NCBI GenBank assembly: GCA_024707405.1 | Contig: JANPZU010000002.1 | Coordinates: 1-64,000 of the forward strand | DNA length: 64,000 nt | Direction: 5' to 3' | DNA from: Luteimonas sp. | GTDB taxonomy: Bacteria; Pseudomonadota; Gammaproteobacteria; Xanthomonadales; Xanthomonadaceae | Shown: one piece after another, positions 37,381 to 45,537 of the stretch | Position numbering within the stretch: position 1 is the stretch's first letter | Layout: each line of letters starts with the position of its first letter | Notes under the pieces: generated by a model | The model's database searches: none | What the model was told of the DNA's origin: nothing | The model's input: the letters and a program-made list of their open reading frames with translations, nothing else | Program-made: the position numbers and the translations under genes

Positions 37381-38553
37381 ATGGCCAGCGATACTGCGGA
37401 CTTCGAACGACTTGCACGGCAATACTGGGGTGCGTGGGGCGATGCCATGCGCAACGCGGTGCCGGGCATGGCGCCGCCCGACCCGGTGCGTGCGGGCACG
37501 CAGGCGTGGCAGGAGGCGGTCGACTGGTGGATGCGGCAGGCCGGGATCCGCCCGGCGCACGAGGACGTGCTGTGGCGCTTCAATCGCCAGAGCAGCGACT
37601 GGTATGCGCAGATGCAGCAGGTGGCGGCGCAGTTCGGCGGTGCCGACAACACCGCCGCCGAGGTCGCGCAGGCCTGGAAGCAGGCGCTGGCCGGCAGCGG
37701 CACCATCAACGTCTTCGCCGACATGCTCAAGTCGATGGCCGGCCGTGGCCTGCATGGCGCCGAGCAATGGTCGGAGGACATGGCGCCGTTCCTGCATGCC
37801 ATGCGCACCGATGCCGGCGCGTGGCTGCAGATGCCGACGTTCGGATTCGCCCGCGAGCATCAGGAACGTTCGCAGGCGCTGGCGGCCGCGCAACTGGAAT
37901 GCCAGGAGGCCTCCAACGCCTTCAACACGTTGATGCTCAAGGCATCGGAGGATGCGTTCGCGGTGTTCGAACGCAAGCTCGCCGAGCATGAAGCGCCGGG
38001 CCTGCAGATCGACAGCCCGCGCAAATTGTTCGACCTGTGGATCGATGCCGCCGAGCAGGCCTATGCCGAGATCGCGTTGTCGAAGGAGTATCGCGAGGCC
38101 TACGGCAACCTCGTCAACGCGCAGATGAAGTTGCGCGCTGGCGTGCAGAAGGAAGTCGAACTGGCCAGTGCATCGCTGGGCATGCCTACGCGCAGCGAGT
38201 TGGATGGCGCGCATCGCAAGATCGTCGAACTCGAACGCGCCCTGCGCAAGCTGCGCGATGCGGCATCTTCGTCGCCACCAGCTGCCGCGCCGCCGCGCGG
38301 CAAGCCCGTGCCAGCACGCAAGCCGACCAAGGCCACGGCTGCCAAGAAGGCCGCCAAGCCCGCGAAGCCTGCCAAAGCGGACAAGGCCAAGCCGACATCG
38401 GCCAAAGATCCGGCGACCAAGGCGCCCGCGAAAAAGGTTGCGCGCAAGCTTGCGCCACGGGCGCCCTCGCGCGCATCGCGTGCGCCGACCAACGGGTTCT
38501 CATCCGTGATCCCGGTGGCGCCATTGCCGCTGTCGGCGCAGGACGAAGCATAA
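37381..38553 (+). CDS. phaE: Class III PHA synthase subunit PhaE
   Basis: Accessory subunit of class III polyhydroxyalkanoate synthase, 390 residues. It has the family's Trp-rich start (YWGAWGDAMRN, WWMRQAG) and central helices (DMAPFLHAMRTDAGAWLQMP, LFDLWIDAAEQAYAEIALS, EYREAYGNLVNAQMKLR). The end is a heptad-rich helix (LDGAHRKIVELERALRKLRD) followed by about 80 residues of Lys/Ala/Pro-rich low-complexity sequence resembling histone H1 or PhaF tails (TKATAAKKAAKPAKPAKADK). Such a tail could bind DNA or polymer granules; this is inferred. The phaC gene follows after 24 bases. Confidence 0.93.
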   Translation: MASDTADFERLARQYWGAWGDAMRNAVPGMAPPDPVRAGTQAWQEAVDWWMRQAGIRPAHEDVLWRFNRQSSDWYAQMQQVAAQFGGADNTAAEVAQAWKQALAGSGTINVFADMLKSMAGRGLHGAEQWSEDMAPFLHAMRTDAGAWLQMPTFGFAREHQERSQALAAAQLECQEASNAFNTLMLKASEDAFAVFERKLAEHEAPGLQIDSPRKLFDLWIDAAEQAYAEIALSKEYREAYGNLVNAQMKLRAGVQKEVELASASLGMPTRSELDGAHRKIVELERALRKLRDAASSSPPAAAPPRGKPVPARKPTKATAAKKAAKPAKPAKADKAKPTSAKDPATKAPAKKVARKLAPRAPSRASRAPTNGFSSVIPVAPLPLSAQDEA

Positions 38554-38577
38554 ACGGTCGCATCGGGAGGATTCGGC

Positions 38578-39648
38578 ATGAATGGCCCACTGAACATCAC
38601 CCTCGACGACCTCGCCGAAGAGGCGTCGAAATTCCAGCAGAAGCTCGGCGCAGGCCTGCAGACCCTGCTCGAAGTCGAGGACGTCCACTTCGGCGCGACC
38701 GAGCGCGAGGAAGTCTGGCGCGACGGCAAGGTCGTGCTCTACCGCTTCCGTGGCGAGCGCAAGCCCACGGCGAAGTTGCCGCTGCTGATCAGCTACGCGC
38801 TGGTCAACCGCCCTTACATGGTCGACCTGCAGGCGGATCGCTCCATCGTGAAGGGGCTGCTGGAACGTGGCGAGGATGTCTATGTCATCGACTGGGGCTA
38901 TCCGGATCGTTCCGACCGATTCCTGACCCTCGAGGACTACATCGAACGATTCCTTGGCGGCGCGATCGACCACCTGCGCCGAGCCTACGACACCGAGGCG
39001 GTCAACCTGCTCGGCATCTGCCAGGGCGGTGCATTCTCGCTGTGCTACGCGGCGCTCAATCCCGACAAGGTGCGCAACCTCGTCACCATGGTCACACCGG
39101 TGGATTTCCACACCGAGGACAACATGCTGTCCAACTGGACGCGCGGCATGGACGTCGACCTGTTCGTCGACACGCTCGGCAACGTGCCGGCCGACATGAT
39201 GAACCTGTGCTACCTGACGCTGAAGCCGTGGCGGCTGTTCGTGCAGAAGTACGTCGGCCTCGTGGACATCCTCGACGACCGCAAGGCGATGGAGGACTTC
39301 CTGCGCATGGAAAAGTGGATCTTCGATTCGCCCGACCAGGCCGGCGAAGCGTTCCGGCAATTCATCAAGCAGTTCTACCAGGCCAACGGTTTCATCAACG
39401 GCGGCATCACCATCGGCGAGCGCGAAGTCGACCTCGGTTTCGTCGACATGCCGGTGCTCAACATCTTCGCCGAGCAGGATCACCTTGTGCCGCCGGATGC
39501 GTCCAAGGCATTGGCGAAGGTGGTCGGCAGTACCGACTATTCGGAACTGTCCTTCCGCGGCGGGCACATCGGCATCTACGTCTCCAGCCGCGCGCAGAAG
39601 GAAGTGCCCAGCGCGATCCACGACTGGCTGGCCAGGCGCAGCGGTTGA
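38578..39648 (+). CDS. phaC: Class III PHA synthase subunit PhaC
   Basis: Catalytic subunit polymerising 3-hydroxyacyl-CoA to PHA, 356 residues, the typical class III length. The lipase-like box is GICQGG with Cys148 as nucleophile; Asp301 in EQDHLVPP and His330 in GGHIG complete the triad. These positions nearly match Allochromatium PhaC (Cys149, Asp302, His331). Other marks are YVIDWGYPDRSDRFLTLEDY and EDFLRMEKWIFDSPDQAGEA. It follows phaE in one operon. Polymer type is not readable, but class III enzymes favour short-chain monomers such as 3-hydroxybutyrate. Confidence 0.96.
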   Translation: MNGPLNITLDDLAEEASKFQQKLGAGLQTLLEVEDVHFGATEREEVWRDGKVVLYRFRGERKPTAKLPLLISYALVNRPYMVDLQADRSIVKGLLERGEDVYVIDWGYPDRSDRFLTLEDYIERFLGGAIDHLRRAYDTEAVNLLGICQGGAFSLCYAALNPDKVRNLVTMVTPVDFHTEDNMLSNWTRGMDVDLFVDTLGNVPADMMNLCYLTLKPWRLFVQKYVGLVDILDDRKAMEDFLRMEKWIFDSPDQAGEAFRQFIKQFYQANGFINGGITIGEREVDLGFVDMPVLNIFAEQDHLVPPDASKALAKVVGSTDYSELSFRGGHIGIYVSSRAQKEVPSAIHDWLARRSG

Positions 39649-39652
39649 CGCC

Positions 39653-40021
39653 ATGCGTCCGACGGCGATTCTCCTGCTGGCCCTCGTGGCGGCGTGGCTG
39701 GTGCCGCTGCAAACGGCAGGCGCGGCATCGCCAGAGGAAGAGATCGCATCGTTGATCGCCATGCTCGGCGAATCCGGTTGCGAATTCCAGCGCAATGGGC
39801 GCTGGCATGGGGCCGAACGCGCGCGCAGGCACCTGCAGCGCAAGTACGACTGGCTGCGTGAGCGCGACCTGGCGCCGACCGCGGAATTGTTCATCGAACG
39901 CGCAGCCACACAAAGCAGCGCCAGCGGCAGGCCGTATCGCGTGCGCTGCCCGGGCGAAGCCATCGTGCCGGCATCGGAGTGGTTTCGTGGCAAGCTGCAA
40001 TCGATCCGTCACGGATCCTGA
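39653..40021 (+). CDS. DUF5329 family periplasmic protein
   Basis: A 122-residue protein starting 4 bases after phaC ends, so probably part of that operon. A signal peptide (AILLLALVAAWLVPLQTAGA, cleaved near ASP) leads to a small domain with SLIAMLGESGCEFQRNGRWH, ARRHLQRKYDWLRERDL and a late SGRPYRVRCPG. This pattern is what I recall for DUF5329. Two cysteines (in SGCEF and VRCPG) could form a disulphide. No function is known. Confidence 0.75.
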   Translation: MRPTAILLLALVAAWLVPLQTAGAASPEEEIASLIAMLGESGCEFQRNGRWHGAERARRHLQRKYDWLRERDLAPTAELFIERAATQSSASGRPYRVRCPGEAIVPASEWFRGKLQSIRHGS

Positions 40022-40063
40022 CGCCGTCCGCGCTAGACTTCCTGCAACCAAGGGAGATTCGCC

Positions 40064-40261
40064 ATGACCAAGCCGGCACTGGCCAGGAACATCAACGACC
40101 GGGTGATCGCAGGCGTGGTTGGCGGCATCGCGCGCCGCTTCGGTTGGAGCCCCACGCTCACGCGCGTCGGTTACGTGTTGCTGTCGGTGCTGTCGGCGGG
40201 CTTCCCCGGCATCCTCGTCTACCTTGTCCTGTGGCTGCTGATGCCCGAAGGCAACGATTGA
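40064..40261 (+). CDS. Small PspC domain protein
   Basis: A 65-residue membrane protein consisting of a PspC domain only: RNINDRVIAGVVGGIARRFG, WSPTLTRVGYVLLSVLS, and one or two helices ending LVLWLLMPEGND. PspC domains occur in phage-shock regulators and as short stand-alone membrane proteins; no pspA or pspF is nearby, so a link to the phage-shock response is not shown. Its stop codon is overlapped by the presumed start of the next gene. Confidence 0.88.
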   Translation: MTKPALARNINDRVIAGVVGGIARRFGWSPTLTRVGYVLLSVLSAGFPGILVYLVLWLLMPEGND

Positions 40262-40755
40262 GCGCGGATCCAGGCGGCCCACCGCACGTTTCGCGGGAAT
40301 GGAGCCCCATCCTGCGCTGGCTGGGCGTCGTCTGGACGTTGCCCAACACGATTGTCGGACTGTTGGCAGGCGCAGTGGGCTGTCTGGTCGGCGCGCGCCC
40401 TGTGCTCAACCGGCGCGAACTCGCGGTGGTGTTCCATCGTTGGCCATGGGGGCCGGGCGGGGCGATGACGCTCGGCAACGTGATCCTGCATACCGGCGAC
40501 ACGCTCGATTCGCCGTGCATGACGTATGCGCACCGCGCGGGCATGTGCGAGGAAGCGGCGATCATGCTGGGCGACCATGAACGCGCGCACGTGCTGCAGT
40601 ACATGGCGCTCGGGCCGCTGTTCCTGCCGTTGTATTTCCTCTGCGGCGGCGTCAGCGTGCGCAATCGTTTCGAGCGCGCGGGCCGACCGCTACGCGCAGA
40701 CTGGATGGGGATGGTGGCCGTGGGCCACGGCCTGACGATTACCGTGCATCGGTGA
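40258..40755 (+). CDS. Putative membrane protein with HExxH metal-binding motif
   Basis: I do not recognise a named family. The likely start is a TTG whose last bases form the stop of the PspC gene (TTGA overlap), giving 165 residues. No ATG or GTG occurs in frame before residue 60, so a rare start seems needed. A hydrophobic segment (TLPNTIVGLLAGAVGCLVGA) is followed by GDHERAHVLQYMALGPLFLP, in which HERAH fits the zinc-protease motif HExxH and is followed by a second hydrophobic stretch. This His-Glu...Gln...Gly-Pro pattern may indicate a membrane-bound metal enzyme. Translational coupling to the PspC gene suggests a shared envelope role. Confidence 0.7.
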   Translation: MSADPGGPPHVSREWSPILRWLGVVWTLPNTIVGLLAGAVGCLVGARPVLNRRELAVVFHRWPWGPGGAMTLGNVILHTGDTLDSPCMTYAHRAGMCEEAAIMLGDHERAHVLQYMALGPLFLPLYFLCGGVSVRNRFERAGRPLRADWMGMVAVGHGLTITVHR

Positions 40756-41075
40756 TGTATTGCCGCGCATGCGGTGCGCTCCGCAAAGCAGAAGGCCCAG
40801 TCTGGCGAGTTTCCTCGTCTGGCCGGGCCTTCCTTGTCGAAGCGATTGCGTCCGGCTTTCGCTTTCCGCTTTTTCTTCGACGTGAACACCCTATCGCAAC
40901 CCCTGTTATCGGACTGTAAAAACTTCGACCGTTCGTCGGCAGCGTCGTGATTTGTACACGGCAACACGCGCCAAGGCGCCGTGGCGTGGGATTCCTGCAC
41001 GATCAATGCGTTCGTGTGTCGATTGCAGGCCTGGTCGCGGATTGCGGCGCCAAGCGCTTGATTTGCGCGGCCGTG
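40756..41075. other. 320-base gap between convergent genes
   Basis: This stretch holds the terminator at 40792-40831 and, from about 40970 to 40990, a weak hairpin of the type CGCCA...TGGCG. No reading frame with a ribosome binding site and no recognisable RNA gene was found. Confidence 0.6.
40792..40836 (+). terminator. Terminator after the HExxH gene
   Basis: AAGGCCC (40792-40798) pairs with GGGCCTT (40825-40831), with an inner stem CGAG/CTCG around the loop TTTC, followed by CCTTGTC. It closes the plus-strand series that begins with phaE, and may also serve the minus strand. Confidence 0.6.
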
Positions 41076-42356
41076 TCAGAACGGGCGTGGCGTGAGTTTC
41101 AGCAATCGCGCGTTGCCGCCGTCTTCCAGCACCCACAACGCGCCGTCAGGGCCTTGCTCGACTTCGCGGATGCGGCGGCCCATCGGGTAGCGCTTGATCT
41201 CGCGTGCCGTCGTGCCTTCGAAGCGGATGCGGATCAGCGCCTGCGACGCGAGCCCGCCGATGAAACCGTCGTGCCTGAAGTAGGGGAACAGGTCGCCCGA
41301 ATAGATCACGAATCCGGCCGGCGCGATCGTGGGCACCCATGCCACCTTGGGCGCATTGAAATCGGGTCGCGTGGCGTGGCCGGGGATCGGCGTGCCGTCG
41401 TAATGGTTGCCTTCCGAGACGAGGGGCCAGCCATAGTTGGCGCCGCGTTCGATCAGGTTCAGCTCGTCGCCGTTCGCCGGCCCCATTTCGTGCGTCCACA
41501 GCCGGCCTTGCGCATCGAATGCGATGCCCAGCAAGTTGCGGTGTCCATACGACCACACTTGCGCGGCCAGGCCGCCTTGCGCAACGAACGGATTGTCGGC
41601 GGGTACGGTGCCGTCGTCGTTGAGGCGGATCAGCTTGCCGAGGTTCGATTGCAGGTCTTGTGCCGGCGTCATTACCTGGCGGTCGCCGGAAGTGATCCAC
41701 AACTTGTTGCCGGCATCGAAGGCGATGCGATGGCTGTAATGGCCACTGCCGCCGGCCTTGGGCATTTGCTGCCACAACACCTGGAGGTTGGTCAGGCTGC
41801 CACCGTTGCCACTGGCATCGAGGCTGAGCCGCGCGCGCGCCACGGCGGCGCCACGCGTGTTGTTGCTGCCCGATTCGGCGTAACTCAGGTAGACCAGACG
41901 ATTGCTGGCGAACTGCGGATGCAGCACAACGTCGCCAAGCCCGCCCTGGCCGCCGTAGGACACCGGCGGCACGCCGGCGATGGTGCCGACCTGTCCGTTC
42001 TGCACGTTGACCAGCCGCAACTGCCCGCCCTTTTCCGTCACCAGCAGGCGGCCGTCCGGCAGGAAGGTCATGGCCCACGGTTCGTTGAAGCGCGCCACTT
42101 CGGTGCTGGCGAACGGTGGATCGGGCAGCCGGCGCCCGGGCAACGGCCCGCCGGTGACGGGGGGCGTGTCCATGGCTTGCGCGGGCGGCGCGGCTGCTGT
42201 GGGTGGTGCCTGGGGGGATGCCGCCAGCACCATGGCAGCCTGGTTTGCATCGGCAGCGGCGACCGTCTTGCCGGCATCGCCGGACATCTGCACGGGCTGG
42301 CAGCCAGCCAGCGCCAGGAGGCAGCAACAGGCCGGCAGGAACGGGCTTCGCGGCAT
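41076..42356 (-). CDS. PQQ-dependent aldose sugar dehydrogenase-like lipoprotein
   Basis: A 426-residue secreted protein. The start [20 protein letters not shown] gives a lipobox with Cys19, and then an Ala/Pro-rich linker of about 60 residues. The six-bladed propeller of the soluble glucose or aldose dehydrogenase family is clear: [79 protein letters not shown] and [18 protein letters not shown]. The His and Arg expected to bind PQQ (HR in GHYSHR) are present. It would oxidise aldoses in the periplasm and pass electrons to the respiratory chain. PQQ synthesis genes are not in the window. Confidence 0.9.
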   Translation of the reverse strand: MPRSPFLPACCCLLALAGCQPVQMSGDAGKTVAAADANQAAMVLAASPQAPPTAAAPPAQAMDTPPVTGGPLPGRRLPDPPFASTEVARFNEPWAMTFLPDGRLLVTEKGGQLRLVNVQNGQVGTIAGVPPVSYGGQGGLGDVVLHPQFASNRLVYLSYAESGSNNTRGAAVARARLSLDASGNGGSLTNLQVLWQQMPKAGGSGHYSHRIAFDAGNKLWITSGDRQVMTPAQDLQSNLGKLIRLNDDGTVPADNPFVAQGGLAAQVWSYGHRNLLGIAFDAQGRLWTHEMGPANGDELNLIERGANYGWPLVSEGNHYDGTPIPGHATRPDFNAPKVAWVPTIAPAGFVIYSGDLFPYFRHDGFIGGLASQALIRIRFEGTTAREIKRYPMGRRIREVEQGPDGALWVLEDGGNARLLKLTPRPF

Positions 42357-42440
42357 CGTCGGCTTCCCTCGAGGGCGGGTACGTCGACGATAGCGCTTCG
42401 TTCGGAGCGCGTCGTGAAGGATGGGTGACGCGCAGATAAG

Positions 42441-42466
42441 ACAAGGCCCGCATGCGCGGGCCTTGT
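42441..42466 (-). terminator. Terminator-like hairpin downstream of tRNA-Leu
   Basis: ACAAGGCCCGC and GCGGGCCTTGT form an 11-bp perfect stem with loop ATGC, 8 bases beyond the 3' end of the minus-strand tRNA. The following minus-strand sequence is CTTATCTG, a weak T-run. Confidence 0.65.
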
Positions 42467-42473
42467 GCAGATC

Positions 42474-42560
42474 TGGTGCCGGAGGTGGGACTCGAACCCA
42501 CACGCTTTTAAGGGCGGCGGATTTTGAGTCCGCTGCGTCTACCGATTCCGCCACTCCGGC
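42474..42560 (-). tRNA. tRNA-Leu (CAA)
   Basis: An 87-base class II tRNA with encoded CCA. The acceptor stem is GCCGGAG/CTCCGGC with discriminator A. The anticodon stem GCGGA/TCCGC encloses CTCAAAA, giving anticodon CAA, and a long variable arm (CGCCCTTAAAAGCG) follows. The T arm has GTGGG/CCCAC with GTTCGAGTC. It decodes UUG leucine codons. Confidence 0.96.
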
Positions 42561-42602
42561 GCGGGCGCGCAGTATAGCGGATCGATGCGTGGGGTCGCTG
42601 GC

Positions 42603-43196
42603 TCAGGCGGCGCGATCGACCGGCAGGTCGAGGTCGATGCGGCGGTACCACTCGTCGCCGACGGGCTCGAACTTGCAGCAGTGTTCGATCGGCCCCTGGT
42701 AGATGTGCACCGACACGGCCACCTTGTCTTCGCTGACGTTGCCGATGGTGTGGTACTCGTGCGGCGGGATCAGGCTGCCGGCGCTGCCCGGGCCGGCCTG
42801 CATGCCGCCGGCGGCGCGGAAGCGGCTGCGGTCGCCGTCGCTTTCCAGCAGTTCGTACTGGGTGATCTCGAGCTCGCCGTCCCACACGCCTTCCACGCAC
42901 CACAGGCCGCAGTGGTCGTGGATCGGCGTGCCCTGTCCCGGCCCCCAGGTCATGGCGACGATGCTGTAGCCATGTTCAGGGCTGCGGTACAGCTCGCGCC
43001 GCGCGTAGTGATCCTCGATGGGGTCGTGGACGCAGGCGGGCAGGGACACGGCGGGGTCGCGGATCAGGCCGCACAGTGCATTGCGCAGTGCTGCTGTCAC
43101 GGCATGTTCGTCGCCTGAAGCGACGGCGGCATCGACCGCGGCGATGAAACGCTCGCGGCCGGGGAAGGCGATGTCAGGCAGGGCGGCGGTATTCAT
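42603..43196 (-). CDS. Cysteine dioxygenase family protein
   Basis: Non-heme iron thiol dioxygenase of 197 residues, oxidising cysteine to cysteine sulfinate. The iron-binding histidines are His93 and His95 (TPIHDHCG) and His149 (PHEYHTIGN). A Ser-His-Tyr triad is seen as SVHIY (Ser162, His164, Tyr166). Arg66 in YARR lines up with mammalian Arg60, the residue that binds the substrate carboxylate and separates cysteine dioxygenase from 3-mercaptopropionate dioxygenases. Cys100 lines up with Cys93, which can form a Cys-Tyr crosslink with Tyr157 (here Tyr166). It lies 141 bases downstream of metX on the same strand, a sulfur-metabolism neighbourhood. Confidence 0.9.
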   Translation of the reverse strand: MNTAALPDIAFPGRERFIAAVDAAVASGDEHAVTAALRNALCGLIRDPAVSLPACVHDPIEDHYARRELYRSPEHGYSIVAMTWGPGQGTPIHDHCGLWCVEGVWDGELEITQYELLESDGDRSRFRAAGGMQAGPGSAGSLIPPHEYHTIGNVSEDKVAVSVHIYQGPIEHCCKFEPVGDEWYRRIDLDLPVDRAA

Positions 43197-43302
43197 GGAA
43201 CCATTCTAGACCGTTGCCGGTGCAACCACATGGTTGGGGATGTTGCGGTGCGGAAGGAGGCGCGTCCCTGCATGAGCGCCGATGGGCGCGTTCGGGATGA
43301 AT

Positions 43303-43343
43303 CGCCCGCACAAGCCTGTCGCGGGCATGGCCTATTCCTACAG
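43303..43343. repeat. REP-like hairpin ending in CCTACA
   Basis: GCCCGC (43304-43309) and GCGGGC (43321-43326) form a stem around an 11-base loop; 10 bases later comes TTCCTACAGAG. The layout resembles the elements at 10910-10934 and 25508-25531. It overlaps the last bases of metX and could act as its transcript end. Confidence 0.4.
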
Positions 43344-44453
43344 AGAGTCGAGGAAGCCGGCAATGGCCGGGCCAAAGCGGGCGATGTCGACCAGGAAGGC
43401 ATCGTGGCCCTGTGGCGATTCGAGTGGCAGGAAGCTGGCGTCGGCACCGCCGGCGCGCAGGCCGTCGGCGATCTGCTCCTGCTGCTGCAGCGGGAACAGG
43501 ATGTCGGTATGCACGCCGATCGCCAGCGCTTTTTCGACACGAATGGCGGCCAAGCCATCATCAGTGCTGCCATGGCAACCTTCGCCGATGTCGAACCAGT
43601 CCATCGAACGGCTGAGGTACAGGTAGCAGTTGGGATCGAAGCGCCGCACGAAACGCCTTGCGTGGCCTTCGAGGTAGCTTTCGACCTCGAATTCGAGGCC
43701 GAAGGGATCCTCGTCGTCGCGACGATCCGAATCGAGCCGCACGCGACCGAAGCGACCATCCCATTCCAGTGCCGAGCGGTAGGTGATGACGCCCAGCTTG
43801 CGCGCCATGCGCATGCCGCTTTCCGGATAGCGCAGGTCGTCGTAGTCGCCGTTGTTCCAGTCCGGGTCGAGCCGGATGGCTTCGCGTTGCAGCGAGCGGA
43901 TCGCGATGGAGAACGGCAATGCGCGTGCCGCCCCGGAAATGTTGACGTGGCTGCGGGCAATGCCGGGATGGCGCGCGAGCAAGGCCAGTGCGGTCATGCC
44001 GCCCATCGAGTTGCCGATCACGCAGGCGAGGCGTTCGATGCCGAGCGTGCGCACGACGTGCGCGGCGGCATCGGCCACGTCCTCGATGGACAATTCGGGG
44101 AAACGCAGGCGCCAGGGTGTACCGGTGGCCGGGTCGATCGACGCCGGCCCGCTCGATCCCTTGCAACTGCCGAGCGAATTCACGCACACCACGAACCAAC
44201 GGTCGGTGTCGATGGGCTTGCCCGGCCCGAGCATCGCTTCCCACCAGCCCGGATCCGGATTGCCGGCGTGCGAGGCTGCATGCGCGTCCGGCGAGAGGCC
44301 GGTGACGATCAGGATCGCGTTGCCACGCGTGGCGTCGAGCGTGCCCCAGGTTTCGTACGCGATCCGTGCGCCGTGCAAGGCACCGCCGCGCTTCATCGGG
44401 AACGGCGAGGGGAGTTCGACGAAGTGCGTGCCAGTTGGGATGAATTCCGTCAT
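43338..44453 (-). CDS. MetX-type homoserine/serine O-acyltransferase
   Basis: An alpha/beta hydrolase of about 370 residues that acylates an amino-acid hydroxyl group. The nucleophile is Ser149 in VIGNSMGGMTALAL; the Asp is in VHTDILFP near 316 and the His in QGHDAFLVD near 349. The oxyanion segment is VNSLGSCKGSSGPASIDP. Classic MetX makes O-acetyl- or O-succinylhomoserine for methionine; Xanthomonadales members of this clade have been described as serine O-succinyltransferases feeding cysteine synthesis. The adjacent cysteine dioxygenase fits either. I therefore leave the symbol open. It begins 41 bases after ccmI and may be transcribed with the ccm operon. Confidence 0.9.
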   Translation of the reverse strand: MTEFIPTGTHFVELPSPFPMKRGGALHGARIAYETWGTLDATRGNAILIVTGLSPDAHAASHAGNPDPGWWEAMLGPGKPIDTDRWFVVCVNSLGSCKGSSGPASIDPATGTPWRLRFPELSIEDVADAAAHVVRTLGIERLACVIGNSMGGMTALALLARHPGIARSHVNISGAARALPFSIAIRSLQREAIRLDPDWNNGDYDDLRYPESGMRMARKLGVITYRSALEWDGRFGRVRLDSDRRDDEDPFGLEFEVESYLEGHARRFVRRFDPNCYLYLSRSMDWFDIGEGCHGSTDDGLAAIRVEKALAIGVHTDILFPLQQQEQIADGLRAGGADASFLPLESPQGHDAFLVDIARFGPAIAGFLDSL

Positions 44454-44493
44454 GCCGACAGTTTATCCGGGGCCGCAGGCCGGAAGTGGCGGG

Positions 44494-45537
44494 TCAGCGC
44501 CCGATCACCAACTCGACCGGAGCCGGGGCGGGCAATGCGACGCGCACGGCTGCAGATTCCAGGTCGCCGTCCTGACGGGCCGCATCGCCGCTGGCCGAGA
44601 TGCGGGCGAATACTTCCACTTCCGGCAATGCGGAGAGTTTTTGCGTGGGCATCGGGCCGTCGCCGTCGTCGAGCACGATGTCCAGCGGCAGATCCTGCAG
44701 CGTGTGCCGTTCCACCGCGATCGGCATCGGCGGGCCGCCGGGGACACGGGCGATGACGAACACGGTCGCGTCGCCGCGCAGGCGAACGCGCGATGCGAAA
44801 TCCGGGTCGAGCGCAACACGGACGCGTAGGCCTTCGGTGGACGCTACATCCACGGGAGCCTCGCTGGTGGGCGCTGCAGCCGCTGCGGGCAAGGGCGGCA
44901 GGCCCGCCGCTTCGCGTGCGGCATCGATCTGCTGCCGCAGGGCGAGGGCGGTCGCTTCGTCGACCTTCGGCAGCAGTGCTTCCCATGCCGAGGCCGCCTG
45001 TGCATCTTCGCCGCGCTGGCGATGGGCGATGCCGATGAACCACGATGCACGCTGGTTGCCCGGTTCGATGGCGGCGGCCTTGCGGAGCATCGCCAGTGCT
45101 TCGTCGTCGAAGCGGCTGTCGGGATCTGCCTGCGCGCGTGCTTGGGCAGCCTCGACCAGCAGGCCGGCATCGTCGGGCACGAACTTCAACGCCTCGGCAT
45201 AGCTGTCGCGCGCCTCGGCGAAGCGATCCATCATCGCGTAGGAGCGGCCGAGCAGCACCCAGCCATCGGGCTGCGCGGGATTGCGGTCGAGTTCGGCGCG
45301 CAGGCCGGCGATGGCCTCGTCGAGCGATGCCGGCATCTCGGCATCCACCGGCTGCAATGCGGCCGGGTCGAGCGCGGCAGGCGTGCCGACCACGCGGTAG
45401 AGGCCCAGCACGAGCAGGGGCACGACGACGATCGCGCCGATGTAGACGTGGCGCGATGGCTTGCGCAATGGCCAGAGCATGGCCGCCGTTGCCAGCGCGG
45501 CAGCGATGGCAACGAGCACGGGAAAGAGATAGGTCAT
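44494..45537 (-). CDS. ccmI: Cytochrome c biogenesis protein CcmI
   Basis: Holds the apocytochrome for heme ligation; 347 residues. Two N-terminal membrane helices (LFPVLVAIAAALATAAMLWP and VYIGAIVVVPLLVLGLYRVV) are followed by TPR repeats (PDGWVLLGRSYAMMDRFAEA, DEALAMLRKAAAIEPGNQRA) and a beta-rich C-terminal domain (VRVALDPDFASRVRLRGDAT, VFVIARVPGGPPMPIAVER). This is the CcmI/CycH layout. The start codon overlaps the ccmH stop codon by one base (TGATG). It is the last ccm gene of the operon. Confidence 0.93.
   Translation of the reverse strand: MTYLFPVLVAIAAALATAAMLWPLRKPSRHVYIGAIVVVPLLVLGLYRVVGTPAALDPAALQPVDAEMPASLDEAIAGLRAELDRNPAQPDGWVLLGRSYAMMDRFAEARDSYAEALKFVPDDAGLLVEAAQARAQADPDSRFDDEALAMLRKAAAIEPGNQRASWFIGIAHRQRGEDAQAASAWEALLPKVDEATALALRQQIDAAREAAGLPPLPAAAAAPTSEAPVDVASTEGLRVRVALDPDFASRVRLRGDATVFVIARVPGGPPMPIAVERHTLQDLPLDIVLDDGDGPMPTQKLSALPEVEVFARISASGDAARQDGDLESAAVRVALPAPAPVELVIGR

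Noticed and set aside
43261..43300. Possible further hairpin promoter between cysteine dioxygenase and MetX genes
   Set aside because: GCGCC/GGGCGC pairing is short and no -10/-35 pair is convincing.
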